Positions 34,600 through 43,477 of a stretch of DNA of 51,472 nt are shown piece after piece. Made by a program: the position numbers and the translations under genes. The notes under the pieces are model-generated. The model saw only the letters and a program-made list of their open reading frames with translations. It did no database searches and was not told the DNA's origin. The stretch spans positions 1 to 51,472 of the forward strand of contig NZ_AQPH01000020.1 in assembly GCF_000442515.1 (NCBI RefSeq), in the 5' to 3' direction. Every line of letters starts with the position of its first letter. Positions within the stretch are counted from its first letter, which is position 1. Origin of the DNA: Magnetospirillum fulvum MGU-K5. Its GTDB lineage: Bacteria > Pseudomonadota > Alphaproteobacteria > Rhodospirillales > Magnetospirillaceae.

Positions 34600-34842
34600 A
34601 TGACCGACCGTCCACAAATCCGCCGCCGGACCGCGGCCGACAGTGCGCAGAAATGGGTGGCTCTTGTCTCGGCCCCGGTCTTTTTCCTGATTGCCGGAAC
34701 CCTTGCCAATGGCGGATTGGAAACGGTCAGCACCGTCTTTGCGATCCTGGCGATGGCGATGCCGGCGGTTTTCGTCGGACTGGTGATCCGGGATTGGCTG
34801 CGGGCGGTGCGGGAGCGGCGCGAGGAGGATACCCCGCTCTGA
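34600..34842 (+). CDS. small two-helix membrane protein of unknown function
   Basis: An 80-residue protein with two transmembrane helices (LVSAPVFFLIAGTLA and VFAILAMAMPAVFVGLVI), and charged ends (MTDRPQIRRRT, RERREEDTPL). The ATG at 34600 follows AGGGGGA. It precedes the MarR gene by 60 bp, but a good promoter lies between them, so it is probably separate. I do not recognise the family. Confidence 0.55.
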   Translation: MTDRPQIRRRTAADSAQKWVALVSAPVFFLIAGTLANGGLETVSTVFAILAMAMPAVFVGLVIRDWLRAVRERREEDTPL

Positions 34843-34846
34843 CCGC

Positions 34847-34887
34847 TTGACTCGCAGTAACTGCCCGGGCAATATCTGCCTAGGCAG
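34847..34887 (+). promoter_or_regulatory. marR promoter with two palindromic operators
   Basis: TTGACT (34847-34852), 17 bp, CAATAT (34870-34875) is a near-consensus sigma-70 promoter. The palindrome TGCCCGGGCA (34862-34871) covers the spacer end and the perfect palindrome CTGCCTAGGCAG (34876-34887) lies just after the -10. This is the layout of an autorepressed MarR gene. Confidence 0.7.
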
Positions 34888-34902
34888 TGATTAGAGAGTC
34901 CA

Positions 34903-35376
34903 ATGGCCCCGGTTGTTCCCCCAACCACCCCGATCTATAACGCCGAAAATTACACCTCGGCCCGCAACATCGCCCGCCACATCATCGACATCGCGACCGA
35001 TATGCGAGCGTCGATCGACCGGCGGGTGACTCCGCTTGGCATCAGCGGGGCGCAATGGGTGGTGTTGGTACGTATCGCCAGCGGTGTCGGGGCCAGCGCG
35101 GCGGAATTGTGCCGGGCGATTGGCTATGACAGCGGATCGATGACCCGCATGCTCGACCGGCTGGAGAAGCGGGGGCTGATCTATCGCAGCCGCAGTGTCG
35201 AAGACCGCCGGGTCGTCGAACTGCACCTGACCGATCTGGGCCGGGAATTGTACCCGCAACTGACCACGATCGCGATCGACACCCTGAACTGCTTCCTCAA
35301 GGATTTCACCTCTGCGGAAGCGGACATGTTGATGGGCTTTCTCGACCGGGTCAAAGCGAACGGCACCAGCGAATAA
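34903..35376 (+). CDS. MarR-family transcriptional regulator
   Basis: A 157-residue winged-helix protein. The HTH is ASAAELCRAIGYDSGSMTRMLDRLEKRGLI and the wing is RSRSVEDRRVVELHLT. As usual for MarR proteins it should bind as a dimer to palindromes and release on ligand binding. The palindrome CTGCCTAGGCAG lies both before this gene and between it and the efflux operon, so it very likely represses itself and the pump. No Cys suggesting redox control is placed as in OhrR. Confidence 0.88.
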   Translation: MAPVVPPTTPIYNAENYTSARNIARHIIDIATDMRASIDRRVTPLGISGAQWVVLVRIASGVGASAAELCRAIGYDSGSMTRMLDRLEKRGLIYRSRSVEDRRVVELHLTDLGRELYPQLTTIAIDTLNCFLKDFTSAEADMLMGFLDRVKANGTSE

Positions 35377-35398
35377 CCTCCCTTTTTTGATGATATAG

Positions 35399-35410
35399 CT
35401 GCCTAGGCAG
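35399..35410 (+). promoter_or_regulatory. second MarR operator, before the efflux genes
   Basis: A perfect copy of CTGCCTAGGCAG, identical to that at 34876-34887, lies 35 bp before the outer-membrane factor start. Confidence 0.65.
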
Positions 35411-35445
35411 TGACAGTTAAGGCAACCTTTTAAGGGACCGAACCG

Positions 35446-36879
35446 ATGAACAAGGCATCCGTGGCCACGACATCGCTGCTGGCGCTGCTTGTGGCGGGCT
35501 GTGCCAGTTGGGACGAGATCGACCGCCAATCAGCGCTGACCGACGCGAACGCCCTGCCCCTGGCCGCGACGGCCGGCCCCACGGCCGAGGCCGCGCCCTG
35601 GCCCGCCGAGGATTGGTGGCGCGGCTATCGCGATGAACAACTGAATCAGTTGATCGACGAAGCGTTAGCCGGGAATCCCTCGCTGAAGGTTGCCTCGGCC
35701 CGAATCCGCCGTGCCGCCGCCCAGGCCGGTCTGGCCGAATCCGATTTGTACCCCCACCTCGATGGCAACGGCTCGGTAATCGAGCAGCGTTTTAACAAGA
35801 ACGACGTCTATCCCGACACCCTGGCGGGCAAGGTCCGGACCGCAAACCGGGTCGGGCTGACCGGCTCTTACAGCCTCGATCTGTGGGGCGGGCGCGAGGC
35901 CGAGTATCTTTCCGCGTTGGGGCAATTGCGCGCCAGCGAGATCGATGCCCAGGCGGCCCGGCTCGACCTTGCCGCTGCGATCGCGCAAACCTATGTCCGT
36001 CTGGCCGGAGAGTTCGATCAGCTCGATATCAGCCGCGATCTGTTGCGGCAGAAGCAGGAGATTCAGGCCCTCAACGCCAGACAGGTCCGGGCTGGGTTGG
36101 TCACCGAGGTCGAAACCCGTCAGGCCGAGGCCGCGATCGCCACCGCGCAGGCCGAGATTGTCGCCAGCGAGGACCGGATCACCCTGTTGCAACACGATCT
36201 GGCCGCGCTGGTCGGCAGCGGTCCCGACCGGGGCAGGACGATCGGGCGGCCCAGCCTGACCGTAGCGGCTCCGCTGGGGCTGCCCTCGGCCCTGCCCGCT
36301 GAATTGATCGGCCGTCGTCCCGATATCGTCGCCCAGCGCTGGCGGATCGAGTCGGCAACCCGAAGCGTCGATGCCGCCAAGGCCCAATTCTACCCCAATG
36401 TCGATCTGTCGGCCTTCCTCGGCTTCAAATCGATCGGTCTGTCCCAGTTCCTGACTGCAAGCAGCGTGATGGTCGGCGGCGGCCCGGCGGTGACCTTGCC
36501 GATCTTCGACGCCGGACGGCTGCGCAGTTCCCTGGCCGAGGCGAACGCCACTCTCGACATCTCGGTCGAACTCTATAACGGGGCCATCGTCGACGCATTG
36601 CGCGAGGTCGTCGGTTATCTGACCTCGTGGCGGGCCAATCAGATCCGGCTGGAGCACGATCGCCACGCGGTGACTCATCTGGAAGAGGCTTACCGGCTGG
36701 CGTTCCTGCGCTACCGCGAGGGATTGACCAATTACCTGACCGTTCTGTCGGCAGAAGGCGACCTGATCGCGGAACGCCGCCAGGAGGCCGCGTCACGCAA
36801 CCGTCAATACAGCCTTTCGATCGGACTAGCGCACGCCCTGGGCGGAGGCTTTGCCCCCCAGGTTCTGCCCCCGTCGTAA
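35446..36879 (+). CDS. outer-membrane efflux lipoprotein, NodT/OprM family
   Basis: A 477-residue outer membrane factor. The signal peptide ends LVAGC with Cys19. Two OEP repeats follow: WWRGYRDEQLNQLIDEALAGNP begins the first and WGGREAEYLSALGQLRASEID is typical, with the second repeat ending at NYLTVLSAEGDLI. It forms the TolC-like exit duct for the pump encoded just downstream. It is the first gene after the MarR operator, with AAGGGA upstream of the ATG. Confidence 0.9.
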   Translation: MNKASVATTSLLALLVAGCASWDEIDRQSALTDANALPLAATAGPTAEAAPWPAEDWWRGYRDEQLNQLIDEALAGNPSLKVASARIRRAAAQAGLAESDLYPHLDGNGSVIEQRFNKNDVYPDTLAGKVRTANRVGLTGSYSLDLWGGREAEYLSALGQLRASEIDAQAARLDLAAAIAQTYVRLAGEFDQLDISRDLLRQKQEIQALNARQVRAGLVTEVETRQAEAAIATAQAEIVASEDRITLLQHDLAALVGSGPDRGRTIGRPSLTVAAPLGLPSALPAELIGRRPDIVAQRWRIESATRSVDAAKAQFYPNVDLSAFLGFKSIGLSQFLTASSVMVGGGPAVTLPIFDAGRLRSSLAEANATLDISVELYNGAIVDALREVVGYLTSWRANQIRLEHDRHAVTHLEEAYRLAFLRYREGLTNYLTVLSAEGDLIAERRQEAASRNRQYSLSIGLAHALGGGFAPQVLPPS

Positions 36880-36901
36880 CCTTGCCCAAGGACGTTTTGT
36901 C

Positions 36902-38101
36902 ATGATCGACACCCCCTCCCCTTCCGCAACAGATGAGCGCAACCGCCGCCGCCGCACCCTGCTGATGTCCACCGCCGCCTTGGCCTTCACCGGCCTGGGC
37001 GTCGCCTATGGGCTTTATTGGTGGACCAGCGGCCGTTTCGATATGGCGACCGATGATGCCTATGTCGCGGGCAATGTCATTGCGGTCTCGCCCCAGATTT
37101 CCGGCACGGTGACCGCAATCTATGCCGACGATACCGATTTCGTCGAAGCCGGGCAGGCTCTGGTCGCGATCGACCCGGCCGACACCCGGCTGGCGCTCGA
37201 TCAGGCCGAGGCGACCCTGGCCGAAACGGTGCGCCAAGTCCGGGCGCTGTTCAGCCAGGACGGCGCCCTGGCCGCGACGGTCTCGGCCCAGCAAACCACG
37301 CTGGCCCGGTTAAAGGCCGATCTGGCCCGCCGTCAGCGGCTGGCCGATACCGGCGCGGTCTCTGCCGAAGAGCTGAAACATGCCCGCGATGCGGTCGAGC
37401 AGGCGGAGGCCCAGCTTGCCAGCGCCCGCAAGCAGCAGGAAACCAACCGCGTCCTGATCGACATGACCGGATTGACCAACCATCCCCGCGTCGTTCGCGC
37501 CGCCGCCCAGGTGCGCGAAGCCTATCTGGCCTGGCGGCGGACCTCGGTTCCGGCACCGATCTCCGGTCAGGTCGCCCGCCGCGCCGTCCAGGTCGGCCAG
37601 CGCACCACGCCCGGCACTCCGCTGATGGCGATCGTTCCCTTAAACGAGGTCTGGGTCGATGCCAATTTCAAGGAAGGTCAGGTGGGCGAGATGCGGATCG
37701 GCCAGCCCGCTTTGCTGACCTCCGACATCTATGGCGACAAGGTGCAGTATCGCGGCACCGTGGTCGGACTGGCGGCGGGGACCGGATCGGCCTTTTCGCT
37801 GTTGCCCGCCCAGAACGCGACCGGCAACTGGATCAAGGTGGTCCAGCGGGTGCCGGTGCGGATCGCGCTTGATCCCGTCGATCTTGCTTTGCATCCGTTG
37901 CGGGTCGGGCTGTCGATGGAGGCCCACGTCTCGGTGCGCGATCAGGACGGTCCGCAGCTTTCGACCGGGCGCCAAAGGGACATCGTGGCGCAGACCGGCG
38001 TGTTTGCCGATCTCGACCACGATGCCGACGCGCGGATCGAGGCCCTGATCGCCCGCAACGTCCGCGACGAGCCGACCGTTTCCGGCTCGGGCCGTCGCTG
38101 A
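36902..38101 (+). CDS. EmrA-like membrane fusion protein (HlyD family)
   Basis: A 399-residue periplasmic adaptor. One N-terminal transmembrane helix is followed by ATDDAYVAGNVIAVSPQISG, the classical EmrA/HlyD barrel-sandwich motif, then a long coiled-coil hairpin (residues ~100-210), and APISGQVARRAVQVGQRTTPG. It links the MFS pump to the outer membrane duct. It lies 22 bp after the outer membrane factor with AAGGA before ATG 36902. Confidence 0.9.
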   Translation: MIDTPSPSATDERNRRRRTLLMSTAALAFTGLGVAYGLYWWTSGRFDMATDDAYVAGNVIAVSPQISGTVTAIYADDTDFVEAGQALVAIDPADTRLALDQAEATLAETVRQVRALFSQDGALAATVSAQQTTLARLKADLARRQRLADTGAVSAEELKHARDAVEQAEAQLASARKQQETNRVLIDMTGLTNHPRVVRAAAQVREAYLAWRRTSVPAPISGQVARRAVQVGQRTTPGTPLMAIVPLNEVWVDANFKEGQVGEMRIGQPALLTSDIYGDKVQYRGTVVGLAAGTGSAFSLLPAQNATGNWIKVVQRVPVRIALDPVDLALHPLRVGLSMEAHVSVRDQDGPQLSTGRQRDIVAQTGVFADLDHDADARIEALIARNVRDEPTVSGSGRR

Positions 38102-38132
38102 CCGCCGGTTTGGGCCGCATCGGAGACGAATC

Positions 38133-39680
38133 ATGCCCCCTCCCTCCTTTCCGCCGTTGACCGGCTCTCGGCTGGTGCTGGCCACCGTGGCCTTGTCGCT
38201 GGCGACCTTCATGAACGTGCTCGATACCACCATCGCCAACGTGGCGCTGACCACCATTGCCGGGGATCTTGGCGTCAGCGTCAGCCAGGGAACCTGGATC
38301 ATCACCTCGTTCGGCGTGTCCAACGCGATCGCCGTGCCGCTGACCGGCTGGCTGGTCGGCCGGGTCGGGCAATTGCGGCTGTTTCTGTCGGCGGTGGTGC
38401 TGTTCGTCGTGCTGTCGCTGTTGTGCGGCTTGGCCACCAACCTTGAATCTCTGCTGCTGTTCCGCTGCCTTCAGGGATTGGTGGCGGGGCCGATGGTGCC
38501 GTTGTCCCAGGCCCTGTTACTGCAATGCTATCCCAAGGCCAAGGCCGGGATGGCGATTGCCCTGTGGTCGATGACGACGACGGTCGCCCCGGTGATGGGG
38601 CCGGTTCTCGGCGGCTGGTTGACCGACAACGTGTCCTGGCCGTGGATTTTCTACATCAACCTTCCGATTGGTCTGGTCGCGGCGTGGTTCACCTATGCCA
38701 CGTTGAAAGGCCGCGAAAGCGAAACCAAGAAGTTGCCGATCGACACCATCGGTCTGTCCCTGTTGGTGCTCTGGGTCGGGGCGACTCAGATCATGCTGGA
38801 TAAGGGCAAGGAGCTTGATTGGTTCAATTCGACGACGATCGTGGTTCTGGCCATCGTCGCTGTCGTCGCCTTTACCTTTTTCCTGATCTGGGAACTGACC
38901 GAAAAGCATCCGATTGTCGATCTGACCCTGTTCAAGGGCCGCAACTTCACCACCGGAACCATCGCGATCACCCTGGGCTATGCCGTGTTCTTCGGCAATC
39001 TGGTCCTGATCCCGATGTGGCTGCAAAGCGTGATGGGCTATACCGCGACATGGGCCGGTCTGGTCACCGCGCCGATCGGATTGTTCTCGATCCTGCTGTC
39101 CCCGGTGATCGGGCGGACCATCCACAAGGTCGATCCCCGGCTGTTCGCCACCTTTGCCTTTTTCGTGTTCGCGCTGTGCAGCTTCTGGCGCGGGACGTTC
39201 AGCCCCGACGTCGCAATGTGGGACATCGCCGCCACCCATCTGGTGCAAGGGTTCGCGATGGCGACGTTCTTCATCGCCTTGACCACGGTGATCCTGTCGG
39301 GGTTGGAGCAGCAGCGGATTCCCGCCGCCTCGGGTCTTTATAACTTCATGCGAATCATGGCGGGCTCGTTCGCGGCCTCGGTCTGGACCACGCTGTGGGA
39401 CAACGGCTCGACCCGGCACCACGCTTATCTGACCGAAAGCGTCACCGCTTATTCCGAACCGACCACCCGGTTCGTCGCGCAGACCCAAGCCATGGGCTTC
39501 ACCGCCGCGCAGAGCGATCGACTGCTCGATGGCGAGGTGATGCGCCAGTCCCTGATCCTGTCGATCAACGACCTGTTCTGGCTGTCGGGCCTGCTGTTCC
39601 TGGGGCTGATGGGCTTGATCTGGCTGTCGCGTCCGGTTCGCCAGGGAACACCTCCCGCCAAGACCGGCGGGGAGCGTTAA
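38133..39680 (+). CDS. EmrB/QacA-type MFS multidrug transporter (DHA2)
   Basis: A 515-residue protein with about 14 transmembrane helices. DHA2 markers are visible: ATFMNVLDTTIANVALTTIA in helix 1, TWIITSFGVSNAIAVPLTGWL, and GPVLGGWLTDNVSWPWIFYI (motif C and the segment after it). It is a proton-driven drug exporter that would work with the two preceding gene products as an EmrAB-TolC-like pump. GGAG lies before the ATG. Confidence 0.92.
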   Translation: MPPPSFPPLTGSRLVLATVALSLATFMNVLDTTIANVALTTIAGDLGVSVSQGTWIITSFGVSNAIAVPLTGWLVGRVGQLRLFLSAVVLFVVLSLLCGLATNLESLLLFRCLQGLVAGPMVPLSQALLLQCYPKAKAGMAIALWSMTTTVAPVMGPVLGGWLTDNVSWPWIFYINLPIGLVAAWFTYATLKGRESETKKLPIDTIGLSLLVLWVGATQIMLDKGKELDWFNSTTIVVLAIVAVVAFTFFLIWELTEKHPIVDLTLFKGRNFTTGTIAITLGYAVFFGNLVLIPMWLQSVMGYTATWAGLVTAPIGLFSILLSPVIGRTIHKVDPRLFATFAFFVFALCSFWRGTFSPDVAMWDIAATHLVQGFAMATFFIALTTVILSGLEQQRIPAASGLYNFMRIMAGSFAASVWTTLWDNGSTRHHAYLTESVTAYSEPTTRFVAQTQAMGFTAAQSDRLLDGEVMRQSLILSINDLFWLSGLLFLGLMGLIWLSRPVRQGTPPAKTGGER

Positions 39681-39696
39681 AACAATGGAGGGCACC

Positions 39697-40608
39697 ATGC
39701 AAATCGATCCGAATCCGATAAACGCGCAGCCTCCAACCGGGTGGCGGCTGTGGTGGCTGGCGGTGCGCCCCCGCACCCTGACGATCTCCGTCGCTCCGGT
39801 GATTGCCGGGACCGCGTTGGCTTGGTCCGACCTTGGCCGGGTCGATCCCGGTCCCGCCCTGGGGGCGCTGGCTGGGGCCATCCTGATTCAGGCCGGAGCC
39901 AATCTGCACAACGACGCCGTCGATGCCCTGCGAGGGGGCGATCTGCCGATTCGGCAGGGTCCGGCCCGGGTCACCGCACGCGGCTGGATTCCGGCTGGGC
40001 GGGTGATTGCCGCGGCGAAGCTCTGCCTGGGCCTGGCCGCGCTGGTGGGGCTCTATCTGATCGCCTGCGGCGGGCTGCCGATCCTGGCTTTGGGGGTGGC
40101 GTCGCTGATCGGCGGCTGGTGCTATTCGGGTGGGCCGCGCCCGATTTCCTACACGCCCTATGGCGAGTTGTTCGTCGTCGCCTTTTTCGGAATCGGCGCG
40201 GTCGGAGGCAGCTATTTCCTCCAGACCGGCACGGCGTCGCTTTTGTCGATCGAGGTCGGGCTGGCGATCGGCCTGTTCGCCGCGGCGGTGCTGATGGTCA
40301 ACAATTACCGCGATATCGAAGCCGACCGTCTGGCCTGGAGAAACACCCTGGCGATCCGGGCGGGTACCCGGGCCAGCCAGGTTCTTTACGGCTTGTTCCT
40401 GCTGATGCCGTTCGTCCTGCTGGCCGGTCCGACCGGCCCGACCGGGGGGTGGGTGACGCTGGCGGCGCTGCCGCTCGCCATCGGGCTGATCAGCCGCTTT
40501 GTCTCCGAACCGCGCGGCCCCGCCTTCAATGCCATTCTCGGCAAGACCGCCAAATTGCAGGTGATCGTCGCCCTGCTGTTCGCCGCCGGGACAGGTCTTG
40601 GCCTGTGA
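39697..40608 (+). CDS. menA: UbiA-family prenyltransferase, MenA-like
   Basis: A 303-residue membrane protein with about eight helices. The first Asp-rich motif is NLHNDAVDALRGGD and the second is NNYRDIEADRLAWRNTLA, both as in MenA (1,4-dihydroxy-2-naphthoate prenyltransferase). It would make demethylmenaquinone; a different aromatic acceptor is possible. ATG 39697 is preferred as GGAGGG lies just before it; ATG 39685 is also in frame. It begins 16 bp after emrB, so it may share its transcript. Confidence 0.75.
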   Translation: MQIDPNPINAQPPTGWRLWWLAVRPRTLTISVAPVIAGTALAWSDLGRVDPGPALGALAGAILIQAGANLHNDAVDALRGGDLPIRQGPARVTARGWIPAGRVIAAAKLCLGLAALVGLYLIACGGLPILALGVASLIGGWCYSGGPRPISYTPYGELFVVAFFGIGAVGGSYFLQTGTASLLSIEVGLAIGLFAAAVLMVNNYRDIEADRLAWRNTLAIRAGTRASQVLYGLFLLMPFVLLAGPTGPTGGWVTLAALPLAIGLISRFVSEPRGPAFNAILGKTAKLQVIVALLFAAGTGLGL

Positions 40609-40635
40609 TCGAGAGGCGGCCCCGTCGGCTGGCGG

Positions 40636-41376
40636 TCAGGTGAGTTCGCGCAAGGTCAGCAAGGCCCCCGAGGCGAACAGTAGCCAGACCAGCAGCCGAC
40701 GGAACTGCACGTCGGTCAGCCGACGAAACATCCAGATACCGATATGGACGGAGCCCAAAGTGGCGGGAAGCGCAATCGCGATCATGATCAGCGTGTCCGG
40801 GGTGTAATAGCCCCGCCACGCGAACAGGGCGACGGCGATCCCCAAGATCGTCACGTTAAAGGGGCGGAGCACGGCGCTGGTTTCGCTCTTGGTCCAGGAC
40901 TGCATCGCGCACCACATCGTCGGCAGCGCCCCGGACAGCGACGCCGCCCCGCCCAGCACTCCACCGAGAAAGCCGACCAACGCGTCCACGACCAGCATTG
41001 GGCGCTCGATCTGGGGAAGAGTGCGACGGAACGCGAAAAACGCGCCGTACAGCAGCATAAATCCGGCAATCACCAGCTTTAGCACCGATGCCTCGACCAG
41101 CCCCAGCGCCGCCGTCCCCAGCGGAAGCCCGACCAGCGCTGGCAGCAGAAACCGGGCGAGACGGGTGCCAACGCGGAGATCGCGGCGGATGAGCCAGAGG
41201 CTTTGAAGACCGCTCACCACCGACATTGCGGCAACGATCGCAACCGCCTGCCATGGCGGCATCACCTGAAGCCAGATGCCAAGCGACAGCAGAGCGGTGC
41301 CAAATCCGGCCAGACCGTTGATGAAGCCGCCTGCGGCCGCCCCGGCCAGCAGGGCGAGAGCAAATTCAAACGACAC
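40636..41376 (-). CDS. TauE/SafE-family permease
   Basis: A 246-residue protein with seven to eight helices in two repeats: GGFINGLAGFGTALLSLGIWL in the first and GFLGGVLGGAASLSGALPTMW in the second. Members move sulfite, sulfonates or organic anions. No sulfur-metabolism gene is next to it, so the substrate is unknown. It is convergent with menA. Confidence 0.82.
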   Translation of the reverse strand: MSFEFALALLAGAAAGGFINGLAGFGTALLSLGIWLQVMPPWQAVAIVAAMSVVSGLQSLWLIRRDLRVGTRLARFLLPALVGLPLGTAALGLVEASVLKLVIAGFMLLYGAFFAFRRTLPQIERPMLVVDALVGFLGGVLGGAASLSGALPTMWCAMQSWTKSETSAVLRPFNVTILGIAVALFAWRGYYTPDTLIMIAIALPATLGSVHIGIWMFRRLTDVQFRRLLVWLLFASGALLTLRELT

Positions 41377-41594
41377 GAGCCCCCCCTTCTTCGCTCGCCG
41401 CTGCCGGTTTTCCGGCGACGCGACGTGAGGCCTCGACCCGGTTCCCCAAGGCTTCGCTCACCCTTGGTTTCGTTGGGGATTATGGTCTGCGGGAGGGGTG
41501 GTCGTCTTTCCAGAAATCGATCAGAATCTACGCGGGGTCGATGGCGTCTTATACGCCCGTGTCGCCGGATTCGCCGCAGCGTCCGGCCTCACGG

Positions 41595-42011
41595 CTAGTT
41601 TGAGTAGGTCTCGCACCGGTCGATGTCTTCCAGCATCGTGCTCCGAGGCCATTGGGGCCCGAATAACCCGTTCAGGGTGTAAACGGTCACCAAAGAGGTG
41701 TCCGGATTTTGTGGCGAGGGCGATGCCTCGATCACAGAAAATAGTTCGCTGCCGAAAGATACACGCCTTACATAGGAGATACGAAAGACCTGTGATTTCA
41801 CATTGTCGCTTCGATACATTGTTCCTGGAAAGGAAAAATCTTTGGTGCGTGTTTGCCAGATGCATTCGCCAAGTCTGTCATATTTCATTTTCGACGGCAG
41901 CGTGTAAGCGGGGCCGCGCTGTTTGAACTCCTGGACATTGTTCGTTCCGCAGGCCGCCAGGGCGACCAGCATCGCGGCGGACGCCAGCAGGCGAAGGGGC
42001 GTGTTTTTCAT
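41595..42011 (-). CDS. small lipoprotein, tandem copy 1
   Basis: A 138-residue protein with a signal peptide ending ALAAC (Cys21). The mature part begins GTNNVQEFKQRGPAYTLPSK and ends EDIDRCETYSN. It shares most residues with the product of 42109-42525. I do not recognise the family. The gene has no upstream partner of its own, only the remnant of one, so its expression may depend on read-through from the copy before it. Confidence 0.65.
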   Translation of the reverse strand: MKNTPLRLLASAAMLVALAACGTNNVQEFKQRGPAYTLPSKMKYDRLGECIWQTRTKDFSFPGTMYRSDNVKSQVFRISYVRRVSFGSELFSVIEASPSPQNPDTSLVTVYTLNGLFGPQWPRSTMLEDIDRCETYSN

Positions 42012-42108
42012 CGGCCTGACCTTGGATTTGCACGGTGTCGTCATGAAGCTCTCTATGGGATAGGTCCTGACGGTGCCGCCGGATTCGTGGCGACGTCTGG
42101 TCCAGCGG

Positions 42109-42525
42109 CTAGTTTGAGTAGGTCTCACACCGATCGATGTCTTCCTGCACCCAACTCTGGGGCCATTGCATTCCGAACAGACTGTGCATCGTGTAAACAG
42201 TTACCAGAGAATTGTCCGGATTTTGCGGCGAGGGCGATGTCTCGATCACGAAAAGTAATTCGCTGGTGAGCGAGATATTCTTTACATATGAAATACGAAA
42301 AACCTGAGATCTAACATTTTCGTTTCGAAACATCGTTCCGGGAAAAGACATATCTCTCGAGCGTGTTTGCCAAAGACACTCGCCGATTCTGTCGTATTTC
42401 ATCTTCGATGACAGCGTGTAAGCAGGGCCGTGCTGCTTGAACTCCTGGACATTGTTCGTTTCACAGGCCGCCACGGTGACCAACATCGCAGCGGAAGCCA
42501 ACAGGCGAAAGGACGTGTCTCTCAT
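42109..42525 (-). CDS. small lipoprotein, tandem copy 2
   Basis: A 138-residue protein with a signal peptide ending TVAAC (Cys21). Differences to copy 1 are scattered and mostly conservative (CIWQTRTKDFSFPG / CLWQTRSRDMSFPG), so both are under protein-level selection. Its start overlaps the stop of the upstream gene (ATGA), so this is the ancestral arrangement. Function unknown. Confidence 0.68.
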   Translation of the reverse strand: MRDTSFRLLASAAMLVTVAACETNNVQEFKQHGPAYTLSSKMKYDRIGECLWQTRSRDMSFPGTMFRNENVRSQVFRISYVKNISLTSELLFVIETSPSPQNPDNSLVTVYTMHSLFGMQWPQSWVQEDIDRCETYSN

Positions 42526-42989
42526 TGGCCTGACCTTGATTTACACATGGTCGTCATCGAACTCTCTATTTGGTAGGTCCTAACCGTGATGTAGGTGCCC
42601 TTTTGATTTAAGATGATATATAAAATCTTCCTTTCTTTATCTGCGGTGCAGATCACACTGAACCCATAGTTTGTCACGTAGGGAATAAAAGCATCGTCAA
42701 GTTGACTTTGAAGGCTTCTCCCCCCGTAGTTCGATGAAAGCAGCCGGTATGTACTGGGAGGAATATTTTCCAGAAACGTAACCCGATTAGGTTGATAGAC
42801 CGGGTCGTCGTTCCGTAAAATTGATATTATGGCATCGGAATAGTATGTTAATTTCTCATCATCTTGATAATAGGTGCATGCCGACATCAGCGGCATGGCG
42901 CACAAAAATACCAAAAAACTTGAGATTTTTCTGAATGAATTGGAGTTTAACTTCCAATCTCCAGCATTGCTGTATTTTTTATCTATCAC
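42522..42989 (-). CDS. small lipoprotein of unknown function, upstream of the duplicated pair
   Basis: A 155-residue protein. After a long N-region, a hydrophobic stretch ends LMSAC (Cys38). The mature part is YYQDDEKLTYYSDAII followed by ~100 residues with no family I know. The GC content is clearly lower than in core genes. It is co-translated with 42109-42525. The annotated start may be later than the true leader suggests. Confidence 0.6.
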   Translation of the reverse strand: MIDKKYSNAGDWKLNSNSFRKISSFLVFLCAMPLMSACTYYQDDEKLTYYSDAIISILRNDDPVYQPNRVTFLENIPPSTYRLLSSNYGGRSLQSQLDDAFIPYVTNYGFSVICTADKERKILYIILNQKGTYITVRTYQIESSMTTMCKSRSGQ

Positions 42990-43275
42990 TTATTCATCGA
43001 ATCCTGGCCGCGACACCCATCATGATGGTCACTAGCATGCGGCTAGATTGCAATCAATAGGTAACATCACCACCCATGTGGCGGTTACCATTGGTTTGTT
43101 TGGTCGTAGTCGTCTTTCCATTCGCCTCCCGTTTGAGAAATCGGCGGGGGCAAGCTGTCGTTTTCGAGGGGGAAGAGCAAACGGCTTGGCGTGCCGTGCG
43201 AGACGCATGCGTAATGACCTGCCGAACAACCGGCAAGGCTTTGAAAACACGATGATTTGCGGAACAAGTGGTGCT

Positions 43276-43320
43276 TGGCGTCCCGGAAGGGATTCGAACC
43301 CCTGACCTACGGTTTAGGAA
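43276..43320 (-). other. attachment site: 3' half of tRNA-Arg(CCU)
   Basis: On the minus strand this reads from the anticodon loop TTCCTAA through the T-arm (AGGGG-TTCGAAT-CCCTT) to CCGGGAC-G-CCA. The 5' half of the tRNA is absent: sequence before the loop cannot pair. A tRNA 3' half next to an integrase gene is the mark of a tyrosine-integrase element. The full tRNA should be at the far end, outside the window. Confidence 0.75.
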
Positions 43321-43417
43321 TTAGTGTAAACCCCTTTCACGGGGCTTCACTGGGGCTCATTAATTAGCTTGCTACTCCAGCAATATCAACGATATGTTCG
43401 TCACCGGGGTTCACACC

Positions 43418-43460
43418 GTCCCTACCCCCGTCACGACAAAACTAGGGACAGGCTAGGGAC
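43418..43460. repeat. candidate integrase arm sites
   Basis: TAGGGAC occurs at 43443-43449 and 43454-43460 (as part of the tandem CTAGGGACAGG), and inverted (GTCCCTA) at 43418-43424. They lie between the attachment site and the integrase gene. Confidence 0.4.
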
Positions 43461-43477
43461 AGGATCGGGCAACGAAT

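Larger units (their letters stand above)
41560..42590. repeat. tandem duplication, unit about 514 bp
   Basis: Two neighbouring segments align with a constant 514-bp offset: stop codons at 41595 and 42109, start codons at 42011 and 42525. The similarity continues past the genes. The stretch before the first copy (42012-42100) still matches the 3' end of the gene at 42522-42989 (VRTYPIES / VRTYQIES and CKSKVR / CKSRSG). So the duplicated unit took along the tail of the upstream gene. Confidence 0.8.

Noticed and set aside
43048-43305. Short open frame over the tRNA fragment ending in GRDSNP
   Set aside because: This is the usual false translation of a tRNA 3' end.
43418-43463. Short tandem repeats as a possible CRISPR array
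   Set aside because: Only two 11-mers without spacers, next to an integrase; no array or cas gene is in the window.
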